From the NCBI GenBank assembly GCA_013396525.1, contig VWYX01000885.1, forward strand, positions 283,723 to 347,722: a stretch of 64,000 nt of DNA, read 5' to 3'. The notes under the pieces were generated by a model. That model was given only the letters and a program-made list of their open reading frames with translations, was not told the DNA's origin and did no database searches. Shown here in pieces: positions 49,766-62,004 of the stretch (its first letter is position 1; each line of letters begins with the position of its first letter). The position numbers and the translations under genes were made by a program. The stretch comes from Chaetorhynchus papuensis (lineage: Eukaryota > Chordata > Aves > Passeriformes > Rhipiduridae).

Positions 49766-52700
49766 ATTCATTGTGTTATAAGACTTTTACAGTAGATTCT
49801 TTATATTCTGTAAAGTCCTCAAACACTGATTTAATGTTTTCACAGACATCATTCTGCTGAGTAAGGCCAGATCCGGAACTGGCAGAGATTATTATGGCTC
49901 CAGTGTTCTCAGCATTGTGTTAGAGTTCATACAATTAACGCAGGGGTTTACTAGTTCCCTGTCTGTGCAATTTGCACAATGGCTTTTTAATTTGGGTGTT
50001 GCAGTCCATCCACAAGACATTACATTTGATGAATGCCTCCTGCTGGAAATTGCCCTAGCCCCTCCAAATAGCCCAAAGTTGTTCTCATTTTCTCTCCTTC
50101 GCTCTCCTCCAGCCTAGTGTCCCACTAGAAACATGACAGTGCAGTGTCTTTTCACCAAGCGTAGAGACCTGTGGTAATCTGCCTCCACGATGCCTGGCTG
50201 AATCTGGTATCTGACCTCTTAATGTGTTTGTTCGTGCTTAAAAAAAGATGTGCAAGTGTTGTATTCATGGTGCAACGGTTCAGGTCCCAGAAAACACCTG
50301 CAGTAGAGAACGGGCAAATAAGAGAAAGGGAGTTGCAGTACGCAGTAAGTAAGTGTTTTCCTCCATTTAACACCTTTCATTCACCAGGAGGGGGATTATG
50401 GGAAGCGCAGGGATTTACCTTGCTTCTGAAGCAGCTCCTGAAAGCCAGCAGAGATGATTTGTTGAGGACCAACACTCCAGTATTTCCCATTGTGTTATTG
50501 CGTTATGGTAAAACCAGAGCCAGCATAGCGTGACTGACTTGCTAATCCCAAGGTGTAGCGTGCCAGGACAGTTGCCAAGTTTTTAGACTACGTCTTTGTT
50601 GTCTTTCAGGCTGCAGATTGCCAAGATATGTGGTTTTGGCTGAGTGGAAGCACTTTTTTGTTTCAGTATGTCAGCACAACAGGCTGGTAGATCAAAACAT
50701 TCTATTACTGAGTTCCAACATGCATGGGATACTGGCAAAGAAAGTGGTTTCTTTATCTCCTCAACAACCAGGCATTACAGGATGTGTTCCTGTCTGTGAT
50801 GTTTGCTTTTGATTCATTATAGGTTTAGGAACACTGAAATGGTGGCAACTTATATCTCAAAAGTGAGGTCATGGCCAGAGGAGAAAGTTGCTCATTGAGG
50901 AACAATATCCCCTGGATGTTGACTGTAGGTCTTCAGGCCAGAAATCTGCAAAAATGTGATGTTTGCATATTCGTTCACCATTCAGTGTTCACTTGCTCCC
51001 AAGATTGAGTGGCCTCTATCTGTGTGCTGCAGAGAATTTCTGGTTTGGTTTTGCCTTCCTTTGTCTCCCTGTTATGGCACAGTGCACAAATACTCTCATG
51101 TTTGCTTTGTATTAACGCTTTGTACTCTGCATCTTCTGTGCCCATGCTGTGGTACAATTGTGTGGCTAGCCAGCCTTCAGCAGAAGCAAAGGGAGCCTTC
51201 ACCATCTGCCAGTTCTGAAATTGCATGATGTTCAACTCTATCTCCCAGGGAAGCTCCAGTTCACTTTCTTCTCTGGACCTCTAAAAGACCTCATGTAGAG
51301 TGACTACATTGGCTAGAAAGTCAGTGCTCACCCTGGTCCTGTCAGTGAGTCTGGAAGATATCCAGTCCCCTGGCATAAGCTGAAACTGCAATTCTTCAGT
51401 GTTCACCAATGAATATGCAAGATAACAAGAAGATTTAATGAACTCTAGTAATTTCTAGTCTGTCCCTTCCTTTAGGCAGCAAAAGGCAATATCATCCATA
51501 AATATAAACATTTTCTTTTTGATTACTCTTTCTGATACTTCTGATTTGTTTTGTTCAACCAGGACTTCATTCTGAGTTTCACTGGTCTGTCTGCTTTTCT
51601 ACTATAGCTGAGGCTTGTGTCTGACCAGGAAAAAAAAAATTATGTGAACTTCACTAAAATAAGTAAAACCGTAGAACTGATCATATGAAGACTTGGAACA
51701 GTTTCTGGATATAAGAGTTATAGAAAATAGATAAAAGACTGCCTGCAAAGGCTGGTGTGGCTTCACTCTAAAGCACCTCCCTGTTGGAGCTGACCACCCC
51801 CAGCCTACCCAAAACTTCTTTGTGTTTCTTAGAACACACAGCAAGGACATTCATGAAGACGGTTCATCCAAGTACAGTGGAAACTTGCTGACCCCATGGC
51901 ACTCACATGTACACCATCTTCTGCTGAAGATAATTTCCTAGCAAAGACTGGATTCCAAGATTCAGTCTCTGATTAAAAGGAGAAAAAATGTTTTTGGGTA
52001 AAGCAAGAATGCTCTTAAGAAATGAGAGGCAGACTTAAGCCCTGGGGGATTGACTCTGTTCCTGTTGCAGTCACTGCCTAAAAGACAGTGGTCAAGAAGT
52101 CATCTGCTGATTTAAATGAAAGCCTGAAGGAATCACAAAGTGTTAATGGGGAATTACTAATCCGCAGGAGATTTTGGTAAAATGTGTTTCATGGGGAATG
52201 AGTCACATGAAAAGCCTGTGTGGAATTCACCAGTGATATGGAAGAAACAGAGGATTATGGCTGACTGAGGATGCAACTGCAGATGGCACAAAAATCAGAG
52301 GAATAGGAATTAACAGCTAAGGAAGGCTAGAGGGAAAATAACACACTCTGTCTCCTTTTTTGTGACAGGAGCAACCAAGCAGTGAGAAAGCCTCGATCAA
52401 GGGGTCTGTATGGCTTCTGTGGGTGCTCAGGGGGCTTGTTCCAAAGGGCATCCATGTCAAGGGTGCCTTGCCCAAGGGGACATATTTGGGGGCCACAGAG
52501 TGCTGAGCACCCCAGCACCAGCAGCATGGGATGGGAGAGGAGGGCAGAGCCATGACAAATCCACTTGCCATCAGTGCCTGCCACTGGGCTGGGGCCAACT
52601 GCAAAGAGCTGGGAGAGAGCAGTGATTTGGGGAAGGGGAGGCTGATGGGCACTGTACATTTAACTAATTGCAGAGAAGGGGAAGAGGGAATTCAGAGTCT

Positions 52701-53509
52701 GAGTGCGTATGTGAAGGGGAGGGGAAGATACATGAAACTGTGGGGCTCTTTCAACTGACAGGTAAAGGCGGGACAAGATATAGTTTCTCAAATTTGAAGC
52801 CTGCCAGGTTTAGCCCTGGGCACAATTAGCTGCTGAAATGGGAGGAGTTGAGAAAGTCTCCAGCACCTGGAGTCCCCACGCCAAAGCTGGATGTTTCTGC
52901 CAGGGACAGACCATTACTGACGCACAGACGGGAATCAAAGATCTCAGCTGCTGAACAAGAGTCCACAGCTCATGTTGTTCCAGAAAGCCAGCTGTATCAT
53001 GACCTAGTTTCTGCAGCTCTTCTGTCTGGATTTCTGATGGGCATCTGAAACCAGGATCAAGTCTGTTGGCCAGTACTTCTTGGGACACTGTTTGCAGTCA
53101 CAGCTGAAAGTTATTGTCATCATGACAATCATCATCTTTGTCCCTATGCCTGCTACCACTGTTATTTGTACTACTGTAGGTCAGGATCACTTTGAACTGA
53201 AGGCAGTGGGGACACTGTGTAGCAACTAAAGCAGCAGTGTTTCCTGACCCAAAGAAAAGTTCCATGCCTGTTAATTAACAAAAGCATAATAGAAATTGCC
53301 TATCAATCTTCCCTGCCCCCTCCCCTCTTCTCTTTTTTCATTAAATTCTTATGGATCTTATGGATCACAATCGTTTACTATGAAAAAAACCCCAAACCTA
53401 TGTCAGAAAAGTAACTACTTTATTTGTCTGTTTTACTGAATAGTGGGAAACCTAATCTCTTCTGCCCAACTGGGTGTGTTTGGCTGTTCCTCAAACTAAA
53501 ACAAGACTC
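49766..53509. other. Intergenic; GC-richer stretch at 52400-52640
   Basis: No exon is recognised. Two TAGCGTG motifs at 50526-50532 and 50556-50562 are discussed under findings. The 52400-52640 stretch is GC-rich and open in overlapping minus-strand frames of about 110 codons, without family resemblance. Confidence 0.5.
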
Positions 53510-53700
53510 GGAAGATTAAAGTGGAGCTTGGCTCGAGATCAGGTGAATCAGCACATTTATAATGCCACATAATGGCCTGCAGGATGGCCTTCTCATCTGT
53601 AATTACACAGGGATTTTATGCTGTACAGGCAAAGGAAGTAATTTGATTTATCTGTTCTAATTAAATATATGATGTGAGGAAACAGTGATATGTCTGTTTA
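53510..53700. promoter_or_regulatory. Candidate conserved non-coding element
   Basis: The block contains GGCTCGAGATCAGG, TTATAATGCCACATAATGG, CTGTAATTACACAGG and TCTAATTAAATAT, a dense set of homeodomain-type sites. Pattern-based call only. Confidence 0.25.
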
Positions 53701-54722
53701 AAACATGCTTTAGGTTCTTTTGGTGAGAAAGTGAATGTGACTGTGAGTACTGTGCTTTAACGTGACTGTAACTTTCCCATTAATGTTCACACTCTTAAAT
53801 GTCATTTATGTAACAAACTGTAATGGCAGGTTTGGACTGGCATTTGGGATGAAATTTCATGCAAAGAACAGTACTCAGAATGCATGCGTTTCCAGTTTTT
53901 TATATTACATGAGCTTATTTTCCAATCTCTTGCAAGTCACTTGGGGTATATCCTCATATCCATGGAAATTAAATGAAATCCAGTTATTGCAGAATCAGGA
54001 CCAATGAAGATATTTGGGAAAATTAATTCCCACCAACTGTAGTGGAAGCCAGGTATGATCCACATGTGGCCATGGGCTCTTTTAACTGGGAAACAGCAAT
54101 GTTTTCTTAGGAGGAATATTTGAACACTGACATTCAGTATTTTTTTCTTACCTATTGGTGAATTCCTGATCACAAGAGTCCTGCCTTTGGTTTCAAAAGC
54201 CAAGGTCATCCCTGAGTTTTTACAAGACAGTGTTAATAGGAAGAAGTAGAGAAGGGAAGGATTGTGATGAGTGAAAGGAAAGGATTTTAGAAGTAAATTC
54301 ATCAAATACTGATTAAAAATGTAACAAGAAAGTGAATCAGGTTCTCCCACTGTACCTGTCTTATCTAGGACCAAGACAACCTGAAGAATTGTTTGGGGAC
54401 AGTCATCAAAAAAATGGTGTCAGTGTTTTAAGACCACTAAAAATGGGCCATCTTAACAAAACACTATGTGTTTTGCAGGTCCTTTTACATATTTCTGTGT
54501 TTGACTTTTTAAAAAAGGACTGGGATCCTTAAAACCTTCTCAATCAGTGAAGAGGAAAAATGCTCTAGAAGGAAAAATGGTTTTGTGCTCTAGGTGCCTG
54601 TTTGCTGGAACTGTTATTTAATTATGTGTCACTGGTTTGTAATGGTGTGAGTTGTGCAGAAGGACTTGATGTTCCACCTGTTTAGGGATGAGAAAATATG
54701 CTGTAAATTGGACAACAGCTTT

Positions 54723-54724
<2 letters not shown>
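53701..54724. other. Intergenic, no gene recognised
   Basis: A 145-codon minus-strand open frame at 53937-54374 shows no recognised domain. Confidence 0.5.

Positions 54725-54765
<41 letters not shown>
54725..54765. repeat. Poly(T) homopolymer, 41 nt
   Basis: An uninterrupted run of 41 T, preceded by TTTC. No minus-strand AATAAA lies just beyond it and no retrocopy-like sequence abuts it, so it looks like a simple homopolymer and not the tail of a processed pseudogene. Confidence 0.9.
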
Positions 54766-55419
54766 CCTGAGGATTAGAGCTAGGCTTTGAGGGAGGAAAT
54801 TGAATCTGAGCAAGTTTTGGTCCTGCTGACTGGTGTCATGCCCAGGGAGACATACCTGGCTAACAGCTTGTCCTGGGAACTTAAAATGAACATAAAAGAG
54901 AAAGAGTATTACCTGTACCATCCAGGAAGGCTTTGGCAACATTAGCCTGGAAAGCTACCAAGGGAAAATGATATTTCTGGAAGAAACTAATGACTTACTC
55001 ATCTCCTAAAGTTGGTGGTGCTAATGACTCAGAGAGCAGGGCATCTTGTTTATGTAGTTGAAAGCTTTCTGCTGACTGTGAGCAATGGATTTGCCAGGGC
55101 AGAGCCCATCCAAAGCTTGCCAGCAAGCCAGGAAAAGGGTGAGGCAAGTACATCTGCTTCAGACTTTCAGGAAAGGGGTGCACAAGCTGCCAGGGTGAAA
55201 TACCCATGTAGGTGTCTGCTGGCTGTAGATTTGCTCCCCAGTGCTGTTTGAGAGGAGCCCCAACTCCTCCCAGTGCCCTTTGCACCTCTGCTTCCCCAGG
55301 ATGAAAGGAAAGGCTCCCATCTTCAGCTTCACCCTGTACGCTGGGGTGGCTGACATACAGCTCGTCCTCCACTGCCAAAAGAACTGTTGTTCTCTGGAAA
55401 GCGACTGCAGCTGCCCTAG
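54766..55419. other. Intergenic, no gene recognised
   Basis: A 166-codon minus-strand frame (54995-55495) runs from the CR1 below into this DNA and is chimaeric by chance. Nothing else is recognised. Confidence 0.5.
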
Positions 55420-56470
55420 ATTCCCCTGTCCAGGCTGTTGATAAAGGTATAACAACCGACAACGAGCCCTGGGAACACCACTTGTGAGCGGCCACCAGCT
55501 GGATGTGACTCCATTCCCCACCACTCTCTGGGCCCAGCCATCAGCCAGATTTTTACCCAGAGAAGACTGCACCCATCCAAGCGTGAGCAGCCAGTTTCTC
55601 TGGGAGAATGCTGCGGGAGACAGTGTCAAACACTTTACTGAAGTCCAGCTAAATACATCCACAGCCTTTCCCTCACCCACTAAGTGGGTCACCCTGTAAT
55701 AAAAGGAGATCAGGTTGGTCAGGCAGGACCTGCGTTCCATAAATCCATACTAGCTGAGCCTGATCCCCTGGTTGTCCTGTACATGCACTCAAGTTGTTCT
55801 GCTCCATAACCCTCCCAGGCACTGAGGTCAGGCTGACAAACAGACGTGCAGTTCCCCAGACCCTCCTTATGACCCTTCTTGTTGATGGGCATCACATTTG
55901 CTAACGTCCAGTCAACTGTGACTTCCCTGGCAACACAAGACTGCTGGTGGATGATGGAAAGTGGCTTGGTGAGCAGTTCCACCAGCTCCCTAAATACCTT
56001 CGGGTGGATCCCATCTGACCCCGTAGACTTCTGCATTTCTAAGTGGTGTAACAGGTCGCTGACCATCTCCCCTTGAATTATGGGGGCTTCATTCTGCTCC
56101 CCATCACTGTCTTCCAGTTCAAGGGGCTGGGTACCATTTGGACAACTGGGTAGTCCTCACTATTAAAGACTGAGGCAAAGAAGGCATTAAGTACCTCAGC
56201 CCTTTTCTCATCCTTTTTCACGGTGTTTCCCCCCTCATCCAGTAAAGGATGGAGATTCTCCTTAGCCCTCCTTTTGTTGCTGATATATTTATAGAAACAT
56301 GTTTTATTGTCTTTTATAGCAGTAGCCAGATTAAATTCTAGTTCAGCTTTGGTCCTTCTTATTTTTTTCCTGCATAATCTCCCAATATCTTTGTAGTTCT
56401 CCTCAGTTGCCTGTCCCTTCTTTCACAGGGCATAAACTCTCTTTTTTTCCCCTGAGTTCTAGCCAAATCT
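55420..56470 (-). mobile_element. CR1 LINE internal fragment, both ends truncated
   Basis: The minus strand encodes the central part of CR1 ORF2. In 55719-56066 are GSDGIHPKVFREL, SWVAREV-type CVAREVTVDW and NVMPINKKGHKEGLGN, the start of the reverse transcriptase. Closer to 55440 follow the thumb and palm remnants (WAQRVVGNGVTSSW). Frames are broken. The 5' side fades near 56470. The left edge near 55420 stops inside the reverse transcriptase, without the CR1 3'UTR or ATTCTATG octamers, which is unusual because CR1 copies normally keep the 3' end. Confidence 0.9.
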
Positions 56471-59061
56471 GGAGTCCTGTTCTGAGCATTGACATGGTTT
56501 TAAACACAACAATTTGCTTAATCGCTCTGCTTCCACATGAGAAACTCAACCGTTTTTTGCTTCAGACTTTGCTGCCTCACACAATGACACACAAAAGGTG
56601 AGCTGTCTCCATCAGTTACTCTCTTGTAACTGGAGAGAGCCAGAAGATGTGGTATGAGGTGGCCTGTTAGGACATAAAAGGTGTGTGAGAAGAAAGGCAC
56701 CAGCTGCCATCGGATAAGTAGGTGTTTTACATCCACTCTGAGATAATTCCTGAGGTGCTGCAGTGTGAGCTGCATGCCATGAAACACCTGCAAAAGAGCA
56801 GTGCCAGGGATTGCAGAGCTCCCCTGTGTATTGAGCAAAACCTGTTGGAAGCAGAGATTTTTCTCACATCTCCAATGCTAGTGATACAGAGACCAGGACA
56901 CTGTCTTGTATGCCAGGTCTGAAATCCAAATGTGGAAAATTGCTTTCACATTCTCTCAACACAGGACACAGGGATTTCCCACACAGCTAAGTGAGAATCA
57001 GCTGTGTTGGAAAGGCTGCAGGGAATTTTGTAGTTCAGGGCGGCTCCCTTGTTTCCTCCTCTCCCAGTCTCAGCTGTGCTCACTGATACCAGTGAGGTCC
57101 TTGTCATTCTCCCTGCCCTGATAGCCGATCTGGATCAGTCACTTGCTTTCCTAGGCATCCCAGGCTCCCTCAGACACCGTGGTGTTCCCTCTCCAGTGTC
57201 TGTGGCTGTGTGCACCCAAACAGGGCACAGCTCAGTGGCACTCATGCATGCTGCTGTGGGCAGTGCCTGCTCCTGGCTACTGGCTGCTTCCTTCTCTCTC
57301 TTCCAGCCTCTCTGGGCCTATCCTCCTGGGTCTATAAAACATCCTGTTTCATCACTTTCAGCTAGTTTGAACCTATCTTGCCATAAGTATACTCAAACCT
57401 GCTCACCTACAGCTTTCAGTAAGACTCATGTGACATACCAAATACTCTCCTGAAATCCTTACTTATTGTACAAAACCTCTTCACCCCACTCAGCCTAATT
57501 CTATTCCCCAGATTATTCCTCCATTTCCCGCCTCTGCCGACAGTGATAAAACATATGGACTACTTCATTAGCTCCCTGTGTGCACACAAGAGATTTGCCA
57601 GGGAGACTGATAGTATTGCTGCTAGTACTGCAACCTCCTGCTTTTAATTACACCTTGCTAAATCCAAAACACTCCTTCCAATAAATATTCTCCTCTCTAC
57701 TAATAGTACATCTGACAGAAGGCCTTCTCGTATCACCTCTAGGATGCAGCTTGGCCATACCTGTGGTTTTATTTTTACTCTGTCCTGCAGTGCTTCATTT
57801 TTTTGCTTCCATCATGTTGAGCAGAAGAAGCAGGAAAACTTAACATGTGGCAGACCAGGGTTTGTCATCCTCAGGAGCTTTGGTCAGTTCAGCTGGACCT
57901 CTGATGTGGTCTTGGGAGCGTGAGCACAGTGTTTGAGCATGGCTGGGGGCAAGCAGATATGCACAAAGCCAGAATTTTCATTGCCCCACAAGACCCATAG
58001 GGAATGATAAAGTGAGTAAAATGACAGGTACACGTTTTATCCCCAAATGGTTTTGAACAATGACACTGTGAACTGCATGATCATTCATCAGTGATCAGAA
58101 ACAAGCATGGCAGTAAATAGTCTGTCACTACTGTTCCCTACCAGGGAATGTAGTGCAGTGACTAAGGCTCATGACTCCTTGGAAGAGTTCTCTTACCCCT
58201 AATTTTAAGTTTCACCCAGTGGCATGGTCCCTTTGTGAAAATAAGTTCTTGAAGAAAAAGACCACTCTGAACACCCAGTGGTCTTGCAAAGACAAAGTGC
58301 TTTAGGAAAACACAGCTCTGATGTAGGAAGCCGTAAAAATAAATTATGTTTAATTATGGCATCTGTTCATATATATAGGTCATGTCTGTCTACACACACA
58401 TAGAGAGAGAGAGATACACCTACACCTTGCACACTTTACTGTTTCGGTTTTCCTGTTCAGCTACGGTGCTGTTTCAGAAATTTTCCACCTCCTGCTTGAC
58501 CTTCCTCCTTCATTACACTGTAATAAGCATTTCTTGCTGTCTGATGGCATCTAGTTCAAATACCTAGCAAGATCAAACTCAGGAGAAAAGAAATGGGAGC
58601 CACAAGGCCCTCTATAAAATAGCCTACCCCTTTCATGGACTGGAATGGATGTTTGTCAGTAATGAGGCACTGTAATTAAATGAAATAAGCCTTGGCAATA
58701 CCTCTGCCATATCTGCCTGTACAATGCTCCCTTAAGCAGCAACACTCCCATGGGAAATTAAATATACTGTCTGTGCATTAGCCAGCCTTATTGTCTGGGT
58801 GTTCCTGCAGCTAAGAAACTCTCACCACTGTCTCCTAAACAAAAGCCTAGTGGAGGGAAGGTTTTGTGCTTTTCTGAAATTTGGGTGCAGCTCAGGAGCA
58901 GACACCACTCTGACACGCCTGCCCTGGGGTGCAGGTGACCACGATGGGCAAGGAGAGAGTCCTTGGCTCTTCTCCTTCATTGGCTCCCCTGCTGTGGGCT
59001 CTGTCCCCTGCAGCACATCTAAGCATGGGTATAATGTGAATGAGACAATAGCTATAATATT

Positions 59062-59062
<1 letters not shown>
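56471..59062. other. Intergenic, no gene recognised
   Basis: A short (CA)n(GA)n run lies at about 58391-58415. Open frames up to 134 codons (57049-57453) are unremarkable. Confidence 0.5.

Positions 59063-59108
<46 letters not shown>
59063..59108. repeat. (ATC)15 trinucleotide microsatellite
   Basis: About 15 uninterrupted ATC units. The poly-Ile and poly-Met runs in open frames across it are artefacts. Confidence 0.95.
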
Positions 59109-60755
59109 CTGAAAAATCATGCTGCTTTCCTGGGATGAAAAGGTTCAAACACAAGCTGTCCTTTTCTCAGGAGATTTCTCAGTCTAACTCTTCAAGTGGC
59201 CTTGGTCTCTCATTATCCCTTGAGGTGGTGGTGAGAACCTGAGGAGTGCAAAAAGCACTCTGGTGATAATGCTGACATGAAAACTTCTCTCTTTGTCGAT
59301 ACAGATGTTTTGGGGGAACTTAGTGCTTCTCAAGGATATTTTTTTTTTATTAAAGGCCCCTAAAACAATGTTGTGGGAGTGAAAGAGAGGAACTATTTTG
59401 TCAACATGCTTTTATCTAAAAGCACTACCTGGATACCACTTTCCATATCCTTCGGAATCAATTGCAATCCATAGTGTAGGAATTACTAATTTGCTTTTTG
59501 TTGTCTTAATGTAGTTTTTCTCAAATTAAGTGCTTATTAGACTGGAGAAAAAAGACTAGGAATGTGTGAGTTAATGGTTTCTAAATTCTTTCACGGGACA
59601 GGAAAAATGAAAGCACGGTTGCCTTCACAATGAATGCAAAGTGCTGGTTTGATGTCTTTTACTTTTTAAAAATAATTTAGTCAAACTCAGCTTCAGAGTT
59701 TTCTTTGGAAAACAAATTTTCCAAACCGTTTCCCAGATATAATCAGCACTCTCCAATCTTTTCCAAACTGTTAGACTTGACATTGCATTTTTTTATAAAC
59801 AAGAAGTTTAAAAAATTGCTGGTATCTAAAAGTGATGTAACACTTCAATAATTTCTAAGACCAAAACTATTAAACAGTTTTGTGCTATTAAATACGATGG
59901 TAAGGGCGGCAACATAGGATTGTACTCCAATGTAATTAAGTTCTTTCCATTTTCCCATGAAACTTAGCCGCTTTAAAGTGTATTGTCAGAAAATGCTAAC
60001 TTGTTCAAGCTATGGAAATTGCTCTAGAGTGTAATAGCCTCTGCATTACCCTCACTTGCATGTAATTTTTGGTGGATTTTTAAAATAGAACTAAAAAAAA
60101 AAAAACAGGAGAAAGAACTGGGATTAGGTAGTTCAATAATGAGAATCTCAATTAGAGTATAAGACAAATAGAAAAAAAAGAAGAATAGTAAGGGAATTAA
60201 GAGCCTTTCATAAGAAAGAAAAGTAGAGATGATGATATTGCTTAAGGTTTGAAGAGAAGGTGTATGCAAGGTGAAATACTGCAGATACATGCAGTCATGT
60301 ATGGTTTAGAGGTCAGTTCAGCATCTCTTCCTAGAAGAATAATGACATGAAGGTATTTTAAAATATTCATTTGATCGTTACTTTCACAGTGCATATGTAC
60401 AGGAAACACTAAAATGCATCTCAGTTTGGCAGAGAACTCTAAGAATAGAATTAACAGACAGAATCAGTGAAATCCAAAATCAAATCAGGTACTTACCTAA
60501 CAAAAGGAAGGTTTCCAGAGGGCTGAAATAATCTGTGTACAAGGGGTCTGCATCCTCTCTCTTCACTGCGTTCACAACTGAGCGCTCTGCAGTGTGGTGG
60601 GAACTGCTGAGCGTTCCTCCTTCCTTGCCCTCACCAACACCTGGTGTTGACAGCTGTCGGGAAAGGGGAGTGGACTTGGTGCACTGATCTTCTGATTTGC
60701 ACTGGTGATCCCTGCAGTGACACTGCAGAAGTCAGCACCCAAGTATCCGTTGTGC
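59109..60755. other. Intergenic, no gene recognised
   Basis: AT-rich, with no exon or repeat family recognised. Confidence 0.5.
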
Positions 60756-61027
60756 AGAGAGAAAGAAAGAGAGCAAGGAGGAAAGAAAGAGAGAAAAGAG
60801 GAAAGCGAGGAAACAAGGAAAAGAGAAAGAGATTAAAATAAAGAGAGAGAAGGAGAGAAAGAGAGAAACAGAGAAAGAAGGAGAAGGAGAGAAAGAGAGA
60901 AACAGAGAAAGAGGGAGAAAGACAAAAAGAGAGAGAGCAAGAAAGAAAGAAAGAAGGAAAGAAAGAAAAGAAGGAAGGAAGAACAAGAAATAGGGAATGA
61001 AGGGGAGAGAAAAGGAGAAAGAAAGAA
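60756..61027 (+). repeat. Polypurine (GA/GAAA)n tract, 272 bp
   Basis: Nearly all A and G on the plus strand, with about a dozen pyrimidine interruptions. A 34-bp unit starting at 60851 is repeated at 60885 with few changes. Such tracts can form triplex (H-DNA) structures. The Ser/Leu/Phe-rich open frames on the minus strand are artefacts of the repeat. Confidence 0.95.
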
Positions 61028-61909
61028 CCTGAAGATACACCCCTGCCATGACAGCTTGGTCAGATGCTCAGGTGATGTACACCAGCAGAACTTCTTTCCT
61101 GTCTTATGTGGGCCTACTCCAGCTGACACCAACTCAGATCTTACCTATGATGTTTACATTTTCTAGTCAAGACAAAGGTTAATACTGCAGGGAAGGAGGG
61201 CTGGTAAATGTGGCTTTTAGTTACTTTGGAGGAATTGTGAGTCCTGTAAAGCTGCATCTCACCTTGGGACATAACACTTGGGCCACCCTCATCATGATGT
61301 GGGGTGAGAGGCACAGGAAGAGGTGTGCTCTTTTCAGCCTGATGAGAGCTGAGACTGAAGGGTGTCTTTTAGGAGCTACTAATTAATATAGTTAGCTAAT
61401 TAATATGCACTGTTGCTGGTTTTCAGAGAAAAAATGTTTGGGCTTTGTCACCAATGGAATGAGCTCGTTTTTCCTAGTCTGAAGCCCAGCAGCAAATGAA
61501 AGCATATGCAATGTGGGCACTTAGGTGACCAGAGCCCCAAAATAAATAGGAGCTGCTTCACCTGTGACCTTGGCTATGGAGGGGTGATACTGCTAGCTCC
61601 TGGCAGTGGTGCTGGTGAAGTCTCTGGACACACTAACTTTGCTAAATGAAACTCCTCAGCTGTTCATTTGTGCAGCTACTTTCACTACAATTACCAGTAT
61701 TCAACATTACTGTAGGATTTTTGTCCTGTCTGCTGGATTCTTAAAATAATGAATAGTGTCTTGGCTTCAGTGCCAGTGGGTTATTCAAAAGAGTGTGCAC
61801 TATAATTTGAGATTCATTTGTGGTCCAACAGGCAAGGGCAAAAATATTGATCATCATATCAGATCACAGTTTTCTTTAAAAACAGATTAGGTTTTCATGA
61901 CCCACAGCA
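61028..61909. other. Intergenic, no gene recognised
   Basis: Nothing recognised in this stretch. Confidence 0.5.
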
Positions 61910-62004
61910 TTAATTTTAATTAAAGTTAAAAAAATTAATTAAATTAATTTAATTTTAAATTAATTTAATAAATTAATTAAAATTAATTTAATTAAAGTTA
62001 AAAA
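61910..62004. repeat. AT-only block with duplicated ends
   Basis: About 95 bp consisting almost only of TTAATT/AATTAA permutations. The phrase AATTAAAGTTAAAAA occurs at both ends (near 61917 and 61989), so the block looks like a slippage expansion between direct repeats. It is self-complementary throughout. Confidence 0.85.

Noticed and set aside
52317..52659. Two overlapping minus-strand frames of about 110 codons
   Set aside because: They lie in a GC-richer stretch and have no recognisable content or start context; overlapping frames argue for composition.
54995..55495. 166-codon minus-strand open frame
   Set aside because: Its first residues come from the CR1 and the rest from unrelated flanking DNA; a chance fusion.
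58799..59242. Frames with poly-Ile or poly-Met
   Set aside because: Produced by the (ATC)n microsatellite.
60732..61132. Hydrophobic Ser/Leu/Phe-rich frames on the minus strand
   Set aside because: Direct translations of the GA-rich repeat.
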